A DNA stretch of 64,000 nt from NCBI RefSeq assembly GCF_024168645.1, contig NZ_JALJWF010000001.1, forward strand, positions 2,657,001 through 2,721,000, read 5' to 3'. Below, piece by piece: positions 37,096 through 46,116 of this stretch; position 1 is the stretch's first letter, and every line of letters starts with the position of its first letter. Made by a program: the position numbers and the translations under genes. Under the pieces are notes generated by a model. It made no database searches. It had not been told where the DNA came from and saw only the letters and a list, made by a program, of their open reading frames with translations. This DNA comes from Pseudomonas sp. GGS8 (GTDB lineage: Bacteria > Pseudomonadota > Gammaproteobacteria > Pseudomonadales > Pseudomonadaceae).

Positions 37096-37144
37096 GGGAC
37101 GGTGTCCTCCTGGTGAGTACAAGTCTTGAAAACACTGAGCATCC

Positions 37145-37246
37145 TGTGGGAGCGGGCTTGCCCGCGATGCGAGCAACTCGGTTCAACAGTTGCACCGCAG
37201 TGATGCAATCGCGGGCAAGTCGGATCGCCGCACCGCCGCTCCCACA
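37145..37246. repeat. REP pair (GTGGGAGCGGGCTTGCCCGCGA class)
   Basis: Inverted tgtgggagcgggcttgcccg and cgggcaag...cgctcccaca flanking about 50 bp, between the permease and eutB on the same strand. Confidence 0.8.
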
Positions 37247-37301
37247 GGGTTTGCGCTGTATCAGGGCAAACGCCGGGGGTTGAGCCCGGCGCCGGTGCAA
37301 T

Positions 37302-38672
37302 TCAAATGCCTTCGAGCATCGCATCCGCCGGTGCATCGGCACGTTGTTTGGCGGTCAGTTGGAAATACAGGTAACCGGCCACCATGAAGCCGAGGAATAC
37401 ACAGCCGATCAGCGTGTTGAACCAGGCCATCGCCACCAGACACACCACCGCCAGAAACAGCGCGATCCCTGGCACGATCGGATAGCCCGGCGCACGGAAG
37501 GTGCGTTCCAGGTTGGGTTCGGTTTTACGCAGTTTGAACAGGCTCAGCATACTGATGATGTACATCACGATGGCGCCGAATACCGACATGGTGATCATTG
37601 CAGCCGTCAGCGTCATGCCTTGCAGGTTGACCAGGCCGTCGCTGTAGATCGCCGCAATGCCGATCACGCCGCCCGCCAGGATTGCCCGGTGCGGGGTCTG
37701 GAAACGCGAGAGTTTGGCCAGCCCTTTGGGCAGGTAGCCGGCGCGAGCCAAGGCGAAGAACTGTCGCGAATAGCCCAGAATGATCCCGTGGAAGCTCGCC
37801 ACCAGACCGAACAGGCCGATCCACACCAGCATGTGCATCCAGCTCGAATTGTTGCCGACCACCGCTTTCATCGCCTGAGGCAGCGGGTCGTTGATGTTCG
37901 ACAGTTGGCGCCAGTCGCCAACACCGCCCGCCATGACCATCACGCCGATAGCGAGGAACACCAGGGTCAGAATGCCACTGACGTAGGCTTTGGGAATCGT
38001 GCGTTTCGGGTCCTTGGCTTCCTCGGCGGCCATGGCTGCGCCTTCAATGGCGAGGAAAAACCAGATCGCGAAGGGAATTGCCGCGAAGATGCCGGGAATC
38101 GAGGCCATGGTGAACTCGTTGGAACCCGACCAGCCGTTGAGTACGAAGTTACTGAAGCTGAAGCCCGGCGCGACCACGCCCATGAACACCAGCAATTCAG
38201 CGACGGCAAGCACGGTGACCACCAATTCGAAGGTAGCCGCGATACTGACGCCGAGGATATTCAAGCCCATGAACACGAAATAAGCGCCGACGGCGGCGAC
38301 CTTCGGGTCCAGCTCCGGGTATTGCACGTTGAGGTAGGCGCCGATGGCCATGGCGATCGCTGGTGGCGCAAAAACGAATTCGATCAGGGTGGCGATGCCG
38401 GCGATCAGTCCGCCTCGTTCGCCGAAGGCCCGGCGGCTGTAGGCAAACGGCCCGCCAGCGTGGGGAATGGCGGTGGTCAATTCGGTGAAACTGAAGATGA
38501 AGCAGGTGTACATCGTCGCCACCATTAATGCGGTGACGAGAAAACCCAGAGTGCCTGCGGTGCCCCAGCCGTAACTCCAGCCGAAATACTCGCCGGAAAT
38601 CACCAGGCCGACGGCAATGCCCCATAGATGCAGGGTGCCGAGTGTGGGTTTGAGCTGTGTAGTAGAAGTCAT
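37302..38672 (-). CDS. eat: Ethanolamine permease (APC superfamily)
   Basis: 456 aa, about twelve transmembrane segments. The N-terminus has the ethanolamine-permease phrase GIAVGLVISGEYFGWSYGWG, and EGAAMAAEEAKDPKRTIPKA is the amphipathic loop of APC amino-acid/amine transporters. It imports ethanolamine for EutBC. A near-consensus sigma-54 site lies 73 bp upstream. In P. aeruginosa the equivalent permease lies between eutB and the aldehyde dehydrogenase gene, as here. Confidence 0.93.
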   Translation of the reverse strand: MTSTTQLKPTLGTLHLWGIAVGLVISGEYFGWSYGWGTAGTLGFLVTALMVATMYTCFIFSFTELTTAIPHAGGPFAYSRRAFGERGGLIAGIATLIEFVFAPPAIAMAIGAYLNVQYPELDPKVAAVGAYFVFMGLNILGVSIAATFELVVTVLAVAELLVFMGVVAPGFSFSNFVLNGWSGSNEFTMASIPGIFAAIPFAIWFFLAIEGAAMAAEEAKDPKRTIPKAYVSGILTLVFLAIGVMVMAGGVGDWRQLSNINDPLPQAMKAVVGNNSSWMHMLVWIGLFGLVASFHGIILGYSRQFFALARAGYLPKGLAKLSRFQTPHRAILAGGVIGIAAIYSDGLVNLQGMTLTAAMITMSVFGAIVMYIISMLSLFKLRKTEPNLERTFRAPGYPIVPGIALFLAVVCLVAMAWFNTLIGCVFLGFMVAGYLYFQLTAKQRADAPADAMLEGI

Positions 38673-38744
38673 AAGTCCTCTCTGTCTTTTTTATTGTTTG
38701 ATCTGTTGGACTTTCGGGTATGGCGTTTTCGTGTAATGCGGGCA

Positions 38745-38760
38745 CGCAAAGCCCGTGCCA
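38745..38760 (-). promoter_or_regulatory. Sigma-54 (-24/-12) promoter for the permease/eutBC
   Basis: Minus strand reads TGGCACGGGCTTTGCG, a consensus TGGCACG-N4-TTGC. It lies 73 bp upstream of the permease start and fits control by the neighbouring sigma-54 activator. Confidence 0.8.
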
Positions 38761-38800
38761 GACAAGCAGGGCGATGATTTACGGTGCGTTCAAGGACGCC

Positions 38801-38892
38801 ATCGCGGGCAAGCCCGCTCCCACCGGGTTATGGAGGAATTCACCTATTGGGGGTGACCCAAAATCACTGTGGGAGCGGGCTTGCCCGCGATG
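38801..38892. repeat. REP pair between aldehyde dehydrogenase and permease genes
   Basis: atcgcgggcaagcccgctcc and gtgggagcgggcttgcccgc in inverted orientation, ~45 bp apart. Downstream of exaC on the minus strand. Confidence 0.8.
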
Positions 38893-38902
38893 ACCATCTG
38901 AA

Positions 38903-38930
38903 GGGCGATACAGAACTACCTGTATCGCCC
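38903..38930. terminator. Hairpin just past the aldehyde dehydrogenase stop
   Basis: GGGCGATACAG / CTGTATCGCCC, 6-base loop, 8 bp downstream of the stop. The T-run (ggttttt) lies on the plus-strand side, so on the minus strand it may be an imperfect terminator. Confidence 0.5.
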
Positions 38931-38938
38931 CCCGGTTT

Positions 38939-40459
38939 TTAGAAGAAGCCCAACGGATTGATGTCGTAGCTCACCAGCAGGTTTTTGGTCTGCTGATAGT
39001 GATCGAGCATCATTTTGTGGGTTTCACGGCCGACGCCGGACTTTTTGTAACCGCCGAATGCGGCGTGCGCCGGGTACAGGTGGTAGCAGTTGGTCCATAC
39101 GCGACCGGCCTTGATGGCGCGGCCCACGCGGTAGGCGCGGTTGATGTCGCGGGTCCAGAGGCCGGCACCCAGGCCGAACTCGGTGTCGTTGGCGATGGCC
39201 AGGGCCTCGGCTTCGTCCTTGAAGGTGGTGATGCTCACCACCGGGCCGAAGATTTCTTCCTGGAACACGCGCATTTTGTTGGTGCCCTTGAGCAGGGTCG
39301 GCTGGATGTAATACCCGGTCGCCAGGCTGCCCTCGAGTTTTTCTACTTTGCCGCCGGTCAGCAGTTCGGCGCCTTCACCCTTGGCGATATCCAGGTACGA
39401 AAGGATTTTGTCGAATTGCTGCTCGGATGCCTGGGCGCCGACCATGGTGTCGGTGTCCAGCGGGTCGCCGCGCTTGATCTGCAGGACTTTATTCATGACG
39501 ACTTTCATGAACTCGTCATAGATCGACTCTTGCACCAGCGCGCGGGACGGGCAGGTGCAGACTTCGCCCTGGTTGAAGAACGCCAGCACCAGACCTTCAG
39601 CGGCTTTCTCGATGAAGGACGGTTCGGCCTGCATGACGTCTTCGAAGAAGATATTCGGCGACTTGCCTCCCAGCTCCACGGTGGATGGAATGATGTTTTC
39701 GGCGGCGCATTTCATGATGTGCGAGCCGACAGGAGTCGAACCGGTGAAGGCGATCTTGGCGATGCGTTTGCTGGTGGCCAGGGCTTCACCGGCTTCCTTG
39801 CCGAAGCCTTGCACCACGTTGAGCACGCCAGGTGGCAGCAGGTCGCCGATCAGCTCCATCAGCACGGTAATGCCCAGCGGGGTTTGCTCGGCTGGTTTGA
39901 GGACGATGCAGTTACCGGCGGCCAGGGCCGGGGCGAGTTTCCAGGCGGCCATCAGAATCGGGAAGTTCCAGGGGATGATCTGACCGACCACGCCCAGCGG
40001 TTCATGGATGTGATAGGCCACGGTATTACCGTCGATCTCGGCGGCACTGCCTTCCTGGGCGCGGATGCAACCGGCGAAGTAGCGGAAGTGGTCGGCGGCC
40101 AGCGGGATGTCGGCGTTGAGGGTTTCGCGCACGGCTTTGCCGTTGTCCCAGGATTCGGTGATCGCCAGCAGTTCCAGGTTCTGCTCGATGCGATCGGCGA
40201 TTTTCAGCAGCACCAGCGAGCGTGCCTGGGCGGACGTGGCGCCCCAGGCATCGGCGGCGGCATGGGCAGCGTCCAGGGCTTTTTCGATGTCTTCGGCCGT
40301 GGAACGCGGGAATTCGGCAATCGGTTGGCCGTTGACCGGCGAGGTGTTGGTGAAGTACTGACCTTTGACAGGCGCGACGAACTCGCCGCCGATGTAGTTA
40401 CCGTACTTGCTCTTGAACGAAACGATAGCGCCTTCAGTACCGGGGTGAGCGTAACGCAT
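38939..40459 (-). CDS. exaC: NAD+-dependent aldehyde dehydrogenase (ExaC type)
   Basis: 506 aa from ATG 40459 ([20 protein letters not shown]). ALDH motifs: [31 protein letters not shown], catalytic Glu in [14 protein letters not shown], catalytic Cys in [14 protein letters not shown], and EIFGPVVSI. By context it oxidises acetaldehyde made by EutBC to acetate. The gene is preceded by a sigma-54 site and an inverted-repeat activator site shared with the divergent eatR. Symbol assigned by similarity to acetaldehyde dehydrogenases of pseudomonads. Confidence 0.92.
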   Translation of the reverse strand: MRYAHPGTEGAIVSFKSKYGNYIGGEFVAPVKGQYFTNTSPVNGQPIAEFPRSTAEDIEKALDAAHAAADAWGATSAQARSLVLLKIADRIEQNLELLAITESWDNGKAVRETLNADIPLAADHFRYFAGCIRAQEGSAAEIDGNTVAYHIHEPLGVVGQIIPWNFPILMAAWKLAPALAAGNCIVLKPAEQTPLGITVLMELIGDLLPPGVLNVVQGFGKEAGEALATSKRIAKIAFTGSTPVGSHIMKCAAENIIPSTVELGGKSPNIFFEDVMQAEPSFIEKAAEGLVLAFFNQGEVCTCPSRALVQESIYDEFMKVVMNKVLQIKRGDPLDTDTMVGAQASEQQFDKILSYLDIAKGEGAELLTGGKVEKLEGSLATGYYIQPTLLKGTNKMRVFQEEIFGPVVSITTFKDEAEALAIANDTEFGLGAGLWTRDINRAYRVGRAIKAGRVWTNCYHLYPAHAAFGGYKKSGVGRETHKMMLDHYQQTKNLLVSYDINPLGFF

Positions 40460-40524
40460 GATGGGTTTCTCCTTGGCTTTTGTGCTTATAAGGGAGGACG
40501 CGCCAGAGCGCTGCATAAGCGTAG

Positions 40525-40540
40525 AGCAAAGGTCGGGCCA
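40525..40540 (-). promoter_or_regulatory. Sigma-54 (-24/-12) promoter for exaC
   Basis: Minus strand reads TGGCCCGACCTTTGCT, matching TGGCACG-N4-TTGCW with one change. Expected start point about 55 bp before the ATG. Confidence 0.8.
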
Positions 40541-40625
40541 GCGCCTTGCAAGTCAGGTAAATCAAGGGCTTGTGTATTTTTTGTCGGACGGATGGGCGGC
40601 GTTTGTGACGCTTGCGGTACAGCCC

Positions 40626-40655
40626 CTGTGACACTTTGTACCGTTTGTGGCACAG
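40626..40655. promoter_or_regulatory. Candidate EatR upstream activator site
   Basis: Inverted repeat CTGTGACAC-N12-GTGGCACAG (8 of 9 positions match), about 90-130 bp upstream of the exaC sigma-54 site; another TTTGTGACGC half-site is at ~40603. Position fits an enhancer-binding protein. Confidence 0.55.
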
Positions 40656-40757
40656 GCTGTGACTGATCGGTCTTGCCAGCATTGCAATGCATTGGTGGCT
40701 GGAGGATGCTGGGCTTCAAATGGCCACACAGGCAATTCATTGTGGCGAGGGAGCTTG

Positions 40758-40890
40758 TGTGGCGAGGGGGCTTGCCCCCGTTGGGCTGCGAAGCAGCCCC
40801 CAAACCAGTCACCTCTATTTCCCGGATACACCGCATACACAGGATTTACGACTGCTGCGCAGCCGAACGGGGGCAAGCCCCCTCGCCACA
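40758..40890. repeat. Long REP-like palindrome between exaC and eatR
   Basis: Starts tgtggcgagggggcttgccc and ends gcaagccccctcgccaca, with inner gggctgcgaagcagcccc. A partial extra end (tgtggcgagggagctt) lies at 40741. Same family as 30789 and 45293. The rest of the 479-bp gap holds the exaC promoter elements. Confidence 0.8.
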
Positions 40891-40938
40891 GGAAGTGGTT
40901 ATAGGTAAGCACTCACCTTTCGGGGAGAACAATAAGAA

Positions 40939-42852
40939 ATGCACGACAACCATTTGAGTCGCCATGCCCAGCAAGTGTTGACCGTGACCCAGGGTAAGTC
41001 CCACCTGCACGGCCCCGGCAGCGATCCGTCCATTGCCCGCTCCTGGTTGCGGTGCCTTGAGGACTATCACCTCGACCCGGCCCTGACCATGGCGCCGACG
41101 GTGCTGGAACATGGTCGCATCCTGGAAAGCCGCGAACGCTTGCAGCAAGTGCTGCAGATCGCCGGCAACGAAATGACCAGCCTCCACCAGCAACTCTCCG
41201 GCGCCGGCCACGCCGTGTTGCTGACTGACGCCCGCGGGGTGATCCTCAACTGCGTCACCGCGCCCGCCGAACGGAAGATTTTCGAACGCGCTGGCCTTTG
41301 GCTGGGCGCCGACTGGAGCGAAGCCTGCGAAGGCACCAATGGCATCGGCACCTGCCTGGTGGAGCGCCAGTCCCTGACCATCCACCAGGACGAACACTTT
41401 CGTGGCCGCCACACCGGCCTGACCTGCTCGGCAAGCCCGGTGTTCGACCCTCACGGTGAATTGTTGGCAGTGCTCGACGTATCTTCGGCGCGTCACGAGG
41501 TTTCACGGCAGAGCCAGTTTCACACCATGGCCCTGGTCAATCTGTCGGCGAAGATGATCGAGAGCTGCTATTTCCTGCGTTACTTCGACAATCAATGGTT
41601 GCTGCGTTTTCACTTGCAGGCCGAATCTGTCGGGCTGTTCAGCGAAGGGCTGTTGGCGTTCGACGGGGAAGGGCGGATCAGTGCGGTCAATCAGAGCGCG
41701 CTGAATTTGCTGGGGCATATTCGTGGTGGACTGTTGGGCCAACCGGTGGCGGCGTTTTTCGATTGCTCGCTGGATGAGTTGCTCGGCCGCGCGAGCGCCA
41801 ATGCCAGCGCCAGTTGGCCATTGCGCACCCGTGACGGGCGGCGGCTGTTTGCGGTGTTGCGCGGGCAGCCGCGCAGCATTCCTGTTCCCGTGGTGCAAAG
41901 CCCGGCAGTGGCCGAGCGTCCAAGGCTGTTGGGTATTTGCCTGGGCGATGCCGCGTTACAAGAAGACTTCCGCAAGGCCTTGCGGGTGTTCGAGCGGGAT
42001 GTGCCGTTGCTGATCAACGGCGAAACCGGTTCAGGCAAGGAGGCTTTCGCCAAAGCGGTGCATCAGGCCAGTCAACGGGCGGAAAAATCGTTCGTCGCCC
42101 TCAATTGCGCGGCGATCCCCGAAAGCCTGATCGAAAGCGAGCTGTTCGGCTATCGCGGCGGCAGTTTCACCGGTGCCCGCAAGGAAGGCATGCGCGGCAA
42201 GTTGCAGCAGGCCGATGGCGGGACTTTATTCCTGGATGAAATCGGCGACATGCCGCTGACCATGCAAACCCGGCTATTAAGGGTGCTGGAAGACCGCCAG
42301 GTGGTGCCGATTGGCGGCGAGCCGGAATCGGTCAATGTACGGATCATCAGCGCTACTCACCGCAACCTGCTCGAAAGGGTGCAGGACGGCAGTTTTCGTG
42401 AGGATTTGTATTACCGGCTCAATGGGCTGGAGGTTGCCTTGCCGGCGTTGCGTGAGCGCACGGACAAATCACAGTTGCTCGACTTTCTGCTGGCCGAAGA
42501 GGCGGGCGGGGAGAGCGTGTTGATTGATGCCCCGGCGCGGCAGGCGTTGCTGGATTTCGCCTGGCCGGGGAACGTGCGGCAGTTGCGCAATGTGCTGCGG
42601 ACCCTGACGGCGTTGTGTGACGGCGGTCGGATCGGGCTGGAAGATTTGCCGGCGATGATTCGTCAGGCCCGGCCGGTGACGGTGGCGACAATTGAAGAAC
42701 CGTCCGAGTATCCGCTGGACGATGCCGAGCGGTTGGCGTTGCTCAGCGCACTGGAGCAGCAGCGCTGGCACATGACCCACACCGCCGAACAGCTGGGGGT
42801 CAGCCGCAATACCCTCTACAGAAAGCTGCGAAAACACGGCATCGCCCGGTAA
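40939..42852 (+). CDS. eatR: Sigma-54-dependent activator of ethanolamine catabolism (AcoR/EatR-like)
   Basis: 637 aa. Order: N-terminal GAF-like sensor (~70-200; EGTNGIGTCLVERQSLTIHQ), PAS-like region (~230-290; GEGRISAVNQSALNLLGHI), AAA+ domain (~335-560) with Walker A NGETGSGKEAFAKAV, the sigma-54 contact loop as GSFTGARKEG (GAFTGA variant), Walker B GGTLFLDEIGDMPL, and C-terminal Fis-type helix-turn-helix (TAEQLGVSRNTLYRKLRKHG). Divergent from exaC. Two sigma-54 promoters on the eut side are its evident targets; the P. aeruginosa counterpart EatR responds to ethanolamine. Confidence 0.92.
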   Translation: MHDNHLSRHAQQVLTVTQGKSHLHGPGSDPSIARSWLRCLEDYHLDPALTMAPTVLEHGRILESRERLQQVLQIAGNEMTSLHQQLSGAGHAVLLTDARGVILNCVTAPAERKIFERAGLWLGADWSEACEGTNGIGTCLVERQSLTIHQDEHFRGRHTGLTCSASPVFDPHGELLAVLDVSSARHEVSRQSQFHTMALVNLSAKMIESCYFLRYFDNQWLLRFHLQAESVGLFSEGLLAFDGEGRISAVNQSALNLLGHIRGGLLGQPVAAFFDCSLDELLGRASANASASWPLRTRDGRRLFAVLRGQPRSIPVPVVQSPAVAERPRLLGICLGDAALQEDFRKALRVFERDVPLLINGETGSGKEAFAKAVHQASQRAEKSFVALNCAAIPESLIESELFGYRGGSFTGARKEGMRGKLQQADGGTLFLDEIGDMPLTMQTRLLRVLEDRQVVPIGGEPESVNVRIISATHRNLLERVQDGSFREDLYYRLNGLEVALPALRERTDKSQLLDFLLAEEAGGESVLIDAPARQALLDFAWPGNVRQLRNVLRTLTALCDGGRIGLEDLPAMIRQARPVTVATIEEPSEYPLDDAERLALLSALEQQRWHMTHTAEQLGVSRNTLYRKLRKHGIAR

Positions 42853-42860
42853 ACCGCGTC

Positions 42861-42942
42861 GCGGCGCGGGCAAGTCGGATCGCCGCACCGCCGCTCCCAC
42901 AAAGGCAACGCGAACCCTGTGGGAGCGGGCTTGCCCGCGATG
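42861..42942. repeat. REP pair between eatR and mpl
   Basis: gcgggcaagtcggatcgccg...ccgctcccac facing tgtgggagcgggcttgcccg. Same repeat class as at 37145. Confidence 0.75.
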
Positions 42943-43020
42943 GCGTCAGAGAGACCGAAACACAAGGTGCGATTTTCCCCTCCCTACGCTAACCTGCGGC
43001 CATGTTTTACGAGGTCGACT

Positions 43021-44370
43021 ATGCACATTCATATTCTTGGTATTTGCGGCACTTTCATGGGTTCGATGGCGGTTCTGGCCAAAGAGCTGGGCCATCATGT
43101 GACCGGCTCCGATGCCAACGTCTATCCGCCGATGAGCACTCAGCTGCAAGCCCAGGGCATTGAGTTGACCCAAGGTTACGACCCGGCGCAACTCGATCCG
43201 GCCCCGGACCTGGTGGTGATCGGCAATGCCATGTCCCGCGGCAACCCGGCCGTCGAGTACGTGTTGAACAAAGGCCTGCCGTACGTCTCCGGCCCGCAAT
43301 GGCTGGCCGATCACGTGCTGCAAGGCCGCTGGGTGCTGGCGGTTGCCGGCACTCACGGCAAGACCACCACCAGCAGCATGCTCGCCTGGGTTCTGGAACA
43401 CGCCGGTATGAGTCCGGGTTTCCTGATCGGCGGCGTGCCGCAGAATTTCTCGGTGTCGGCGCGTCTGGGCGATACGCCGTTTTTCGTGATCGAAGCCGAC
43501 GAATACGACAGCGCGTTTTTCGATAAGCGCTCCAAGTTTGTTCACTACCGCCCGCGCACGGCGATCCTGAACAATCTGGAGTTCGATCATGCCGACATAT
43601 TTCCTGATCTGGCGGCCATCGAGCGACAGTTCCACCATTTGGTGCGGACCATTCCGAGCGAAGGTCTGGTGATCCATCCGACCACCGAACCGGCCTTGCA
43701 GCGCGTCATCGAAATGGGCTGCTGGACCCCGGTGCAAACCACCGGCGCCGGCGGTCAATGGCAGGTCAAACTACTCAGCGAAGATGGCTCGAAGTTCGAA
43801 GTGATGTTCGAAGGCGTCGCTCAAGGCGTGGTCGAGTGGGACATGACCGGTCAGCATAACGTCGCCAACGCCTTGGCCACCCTGGCCGCCGCGCGTCACG
43901 TCGGCGTCGTGCCGTCGATGGGGATCGCGGCACTGAGCGCGTTCAAAAGCGTGAAGCGGCGGATGGAGAAAGTCGCTGAAGTCCGTGGCATCACCATTTA
44001 CGACGACTTCGCTCACCACCCGACCGCCATCGCCACCACCCTCGACGGTTTGCGCAAGCGCATCGGCGATGCACCGCTGATTGCGATCATCGAGCCGCGC
44101 TCCAACTCCATGAAGCTCGGCGCTCACCGCGATGGCTTGCCGGAAAGTGTGGTCGATGCCGATCAGGTGATCTGGTATTCGCCGGCCAACCTCGGTTGGG
44201 ACCTGGGCGCCACGGCGGCATTGTGTACCGTGCCGTCGATCGTCAGCGATTCGCTGGAAGGCATCATCGAGCGGGTGAAGAGCCAGGCCCAGCCTGGCAC
44301 CCACGTGGTGATCATGAGCAACGGCGGCTTCGGCGGCCTGCACGGCAAACTGGCCGAGGCACTGCAATGA
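43021..44370 (+). CDS. mpl: UDP-MurNAc:L-Ala-gamma-D-Glu-meso-DAP ligase (murein peptide recycling)
   Basis: 449 aa from ATG 43021 ([20 protein letters not shown]). Mur-ligase features: N-terminal Rossmann domain, P-loop [16 protein letters not shown] (~residue 117), [27 protein letters not shown], and [15 protein letters not shown]. It joins recycled murein tripeptide to UDP-MurNAc in the cytosol. Ends in a four-base ATGA overlap with ubiX. The same mpl-ubiX order is known in P. aeruginosa. Confidence 0.96.
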   Translation: MHIHILGICGTFMGSMAVLAKELGHHVTGSDANVYPPMSTQLQAQGIELTQGYDPAQLDPAPDLVVIGNAMSRGNPAVEYVLNKGLPYVSGPQWLADHVLQGRWVLAVAGTHGKTTTSSMLAWVLEHAGMSPGFLIGGVPQNFSVSARLGDTPFFVIEADEYDSAFFDKRSKFVHYRPRTAILNNLEFDHADIFPDLAAIERQFHHLVRTIPSEGLVIHPTTEPALQRVIEMGCWTPVQTTGAGGQWQVKLLSEDGSKFEVMFEGVAQGVVEWDMTGQHNVANALATLAAARHVGVVPSMGIAALSAFKSVKRRMEKVAEVRGITIYDDFAHHPTAIATTLDGLRKRIGDAPLIAIIEPRSNSMKLGAHRDGLPESVVDADQVIWYSPANLGWDLGATAALCTVPSIVSDSLEGIIERVKSQAQPGTHVVIMSNGGFGGLHGKLAEALQ

Positions 44371-44999
44371 ACAACGGCCCGGAACGCATCACGCTGGCGA
44401 TGACCGGCGCTTCGGGCGCCCAGTACGGCTTGCGTCTGCTCGACTGCCTGGTGCGTGAAGACCGCGAGGTGCACTTCCTGATTTCCAAGGCCGCGCAACT
44501 GGTGATGGCCACCGAGACCGATGTCTCGCTGCCGTCCAAACCGCAGATGATGCAAGCCTTCCTCACTGAATACACCGGCGCCGCCGCTGGGCAGATTCGG
44601 GTGTACGGCAAGGAAGACTGGATGTCGCCGGTGGCTTCGGGCTCCGGCTCGCCAGCGGCGATGGTGGTGGTGCCGTGTTCCACCGGGACCTTGTCCGCTA
44701 TCGCGACCGGTGCTTGCAACAACTTGATCGAGCGGGCAGCCGACGTGACGTTGAAGGAGCGCCGCCAGTTGATTCTGGTACCGCGCGAGGCGCCGTATTC
44801 GAGCATTCATCTGGAGCATATGCTCAAGTTGTCGAACATGGGCGTGACGATTCTGCCGGCGTCGCCAGGCTTCTATCATCAGCCGCAAACCATTGATGAC
44901 TTGATCGACTTCGTCGTGGCGCGAATTCTCAATCTGCTGAGTATTCCGCAAGACATGCTGCCGCGTTGGGGCGAGCACCATTTGAGCAGTGATGAATAA
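44367..44999 (+). CDS. ubiX: Flavin prenyltransferase
   Basis: 210 aa; ATG overlaps the mpl TGA. FMN site [13 protein letters not shown], then the [20 protein letters not shown] loop and [17 protein letters not shown] and [15 protein letters not shown], all UbiX/Pad1 hallmarks. It makes prenylated FMN for the UbiD decarboxylase in ubiquinone synthesis. Its stop overlaps the start of the lipoprotein gene. Confidence 0.95.
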   Translation: MNNGPERITLAMTGASGAQYGLRLLDCLVREDREVHFLISKAAQLVMATETDVSLPSKPQMMQAFLTEYTGAAAGQIRVYGKEDWMSPVASGSGSPAAMVVVPCSTGTLSAIATGACNNLIERAADVTLKERRQLILVPREAPYSSIHLEHMLKLSNMGVTILPASPGFYHQPQTIDDLIDFVVARILNLLSIPQDMLPRWGEHHLSSDE

Positions 45000-45276
45000 G
45001 CTGCTGATTATTTTTCTGGCGATGCAACTGGCGGGCTGCGCCACGGCGCGCACCCTCGATGCTGCCAAACCCGGGGCGCCGGTGGTGTATTCGGGGACGC
45101 GTCTGGATTTGTATGCGATGAACGGCGGGTGCTGCGCCATGGATAGATATGGCGCAGAGGCGCCGGGTTATCCCGGTGTTGATCTGCCAGCCAGTGCGTT
45201 GCTCGATACGCTGCTGTTGCCGCTGTCGTTGTTGACGGTGATTGGCGTAAGTTTTCAAGCGACCGGTGGGTTGTAA
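44992..45276 (+). CDS. YceK/YidQ-like small lipoprotein
   Basis: 94 aa from ATG 44992, overlapping ubiX by 8 bases. Lipoprotein signal [16 protein letters not shown] (lipobox LAGC). The short mature part has [11 protein letters not shown], then [16 protein letters not shown], as in the YceK/YidQ (DUF1375) family. Outer-membrane or inner-membrane anchored; function unknown. Confidence 0.82.
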   Translation: MNKLLIIFLAMQLAGCATARTLDAAKPGAPVVYSGTRLDLYAMNGGCCAMDRYGAEAPGYPGVDLPASALLDTLLLPLSLLTVIGVSFQATGGL

Positions 45277-45292
45277 AGGTAGCTGCGTTCCC

Positions 45293-45426
45293 TGTGGCGA
45301 GGGGGCTTGCCCCCGTTGGGTCGCGCAGCGACCCTCCGTTTCTTCAGTTGCACCGAATCGCCTGCATTTACGACTGCTTCGCAGCCGAACGGGGCGGTGC
45401 GGCGTTCCGACAAGCCCCCTCGCCAC
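45293..45426. repeat. Long REP-like palindrome
   Basis: tgtggcgagggggcttgccc ... caagccccctcgccac, third copy in the window, between convergent genes. Confidence 0.8.
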
Positions 45427-45447
45427 GGGTCCGATGTCGGCCTGAGA

Positions 45448-46089
45448 TCATTTGCCCAACTTGCGCAACTCATCCGACTCGACAATCCGCACGCCATCCT
45501 GTTCTTCCAGCGCCAGGCGCCACATCGCTCGAGCCAGTTGGCAGGCTTCGATGCCGTGGTATTTGCCCGGAATCAATTTCGACAACGGGCCGGCTACCCG
45601 CTCCGCCAGTCGCGGCTCGGCGCGATCGCCCAACAACAGCGAAGGCCGGCAGATGGTCAGCTGCGGCCAGTCCTGCGCGCGCAATGCGTGTTCCATCTCG
45701 CCTTTAACCCGGTTGTAGAAAATCGAGGATCTGCGATCGGCCCCCAAGGCACTGATCACTATCAGGTGCCGTGCACCCATTTCCCGGGCGCGCTTGGCGA
45801 AGGCCACGACCATGTCCAGGTCAACCGCGCGAAACGCTTCCTCGGAGCCAGCCTGCTTGATCGTGGTGCCGAGGCAGCAGTAGGCGACGTCGACGCGACC
45901 GTTCAATTGCGGCAGAAACACCGTCGGGTCACCGACCGGGTTTTCCAAGTGAGGATGTTCGGCCAGTGGCCGGCGTGAGGGGGCTAATACTCGTGCAATC
46001 GTGGGCTCATTGAGCAGACGGTCAAGCAAATGCTCACCAGTTAACCCGGTAGCTCCTGCAAGTAATACATGCTGAGGCGTCAAGTACAT
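45448..46089 (-). CDS. NAD(P)-binding oxidoreductase-like protein
   Basis: 213 aa. N-terminal [15 protein letters not shown] is a Rossmann dinucleotide loop of the atypical SDR type; [40 protein letters not shown] and KGEMEHAL follow, as in the Htatip2/YwnB-like group. No classical YxxxK, although YNRVKGEME supplies Tyr and Lys four apart. Function not known. Matches the conserved PA4017-type neighbour in order. Confidence 0.82.
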   Translation of the reverse strand: MYLTPQHVLLAGATGLTGEHLLDRLLNEPTIARVLAPSRRPLAEHPHLENPVGDPTVFLPQLNGRVDVAYCCLGTTIKQAGSEEAFRAVDLDMVVAFAKRAREMGARHLIVISALGADRRSSIFYNRVKGEMEHALRAQDWPQLTICRPSLLLGDRAEPRLAERVAGPLSKLIPGKYHGIEACQLARAMWRLALEEQDGVRIVESDELRKLGK

Positions 46090-46116
46090 AATAATTCCCC
46101 CTTGATACTGTTCAGC

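Noticed and set aside
37096..37300. Cobalamin riboswitch upstream of eutB
   Set aside because: No B12-box or long structured leader seen; the gap is filled by a REP pair and a plain leader.
38999..40666. 555-aa open frame on the plus strand
   Set aside because: Antisense of the aldehyde dehydrogenase gene, whose catalytic motifs are clear.
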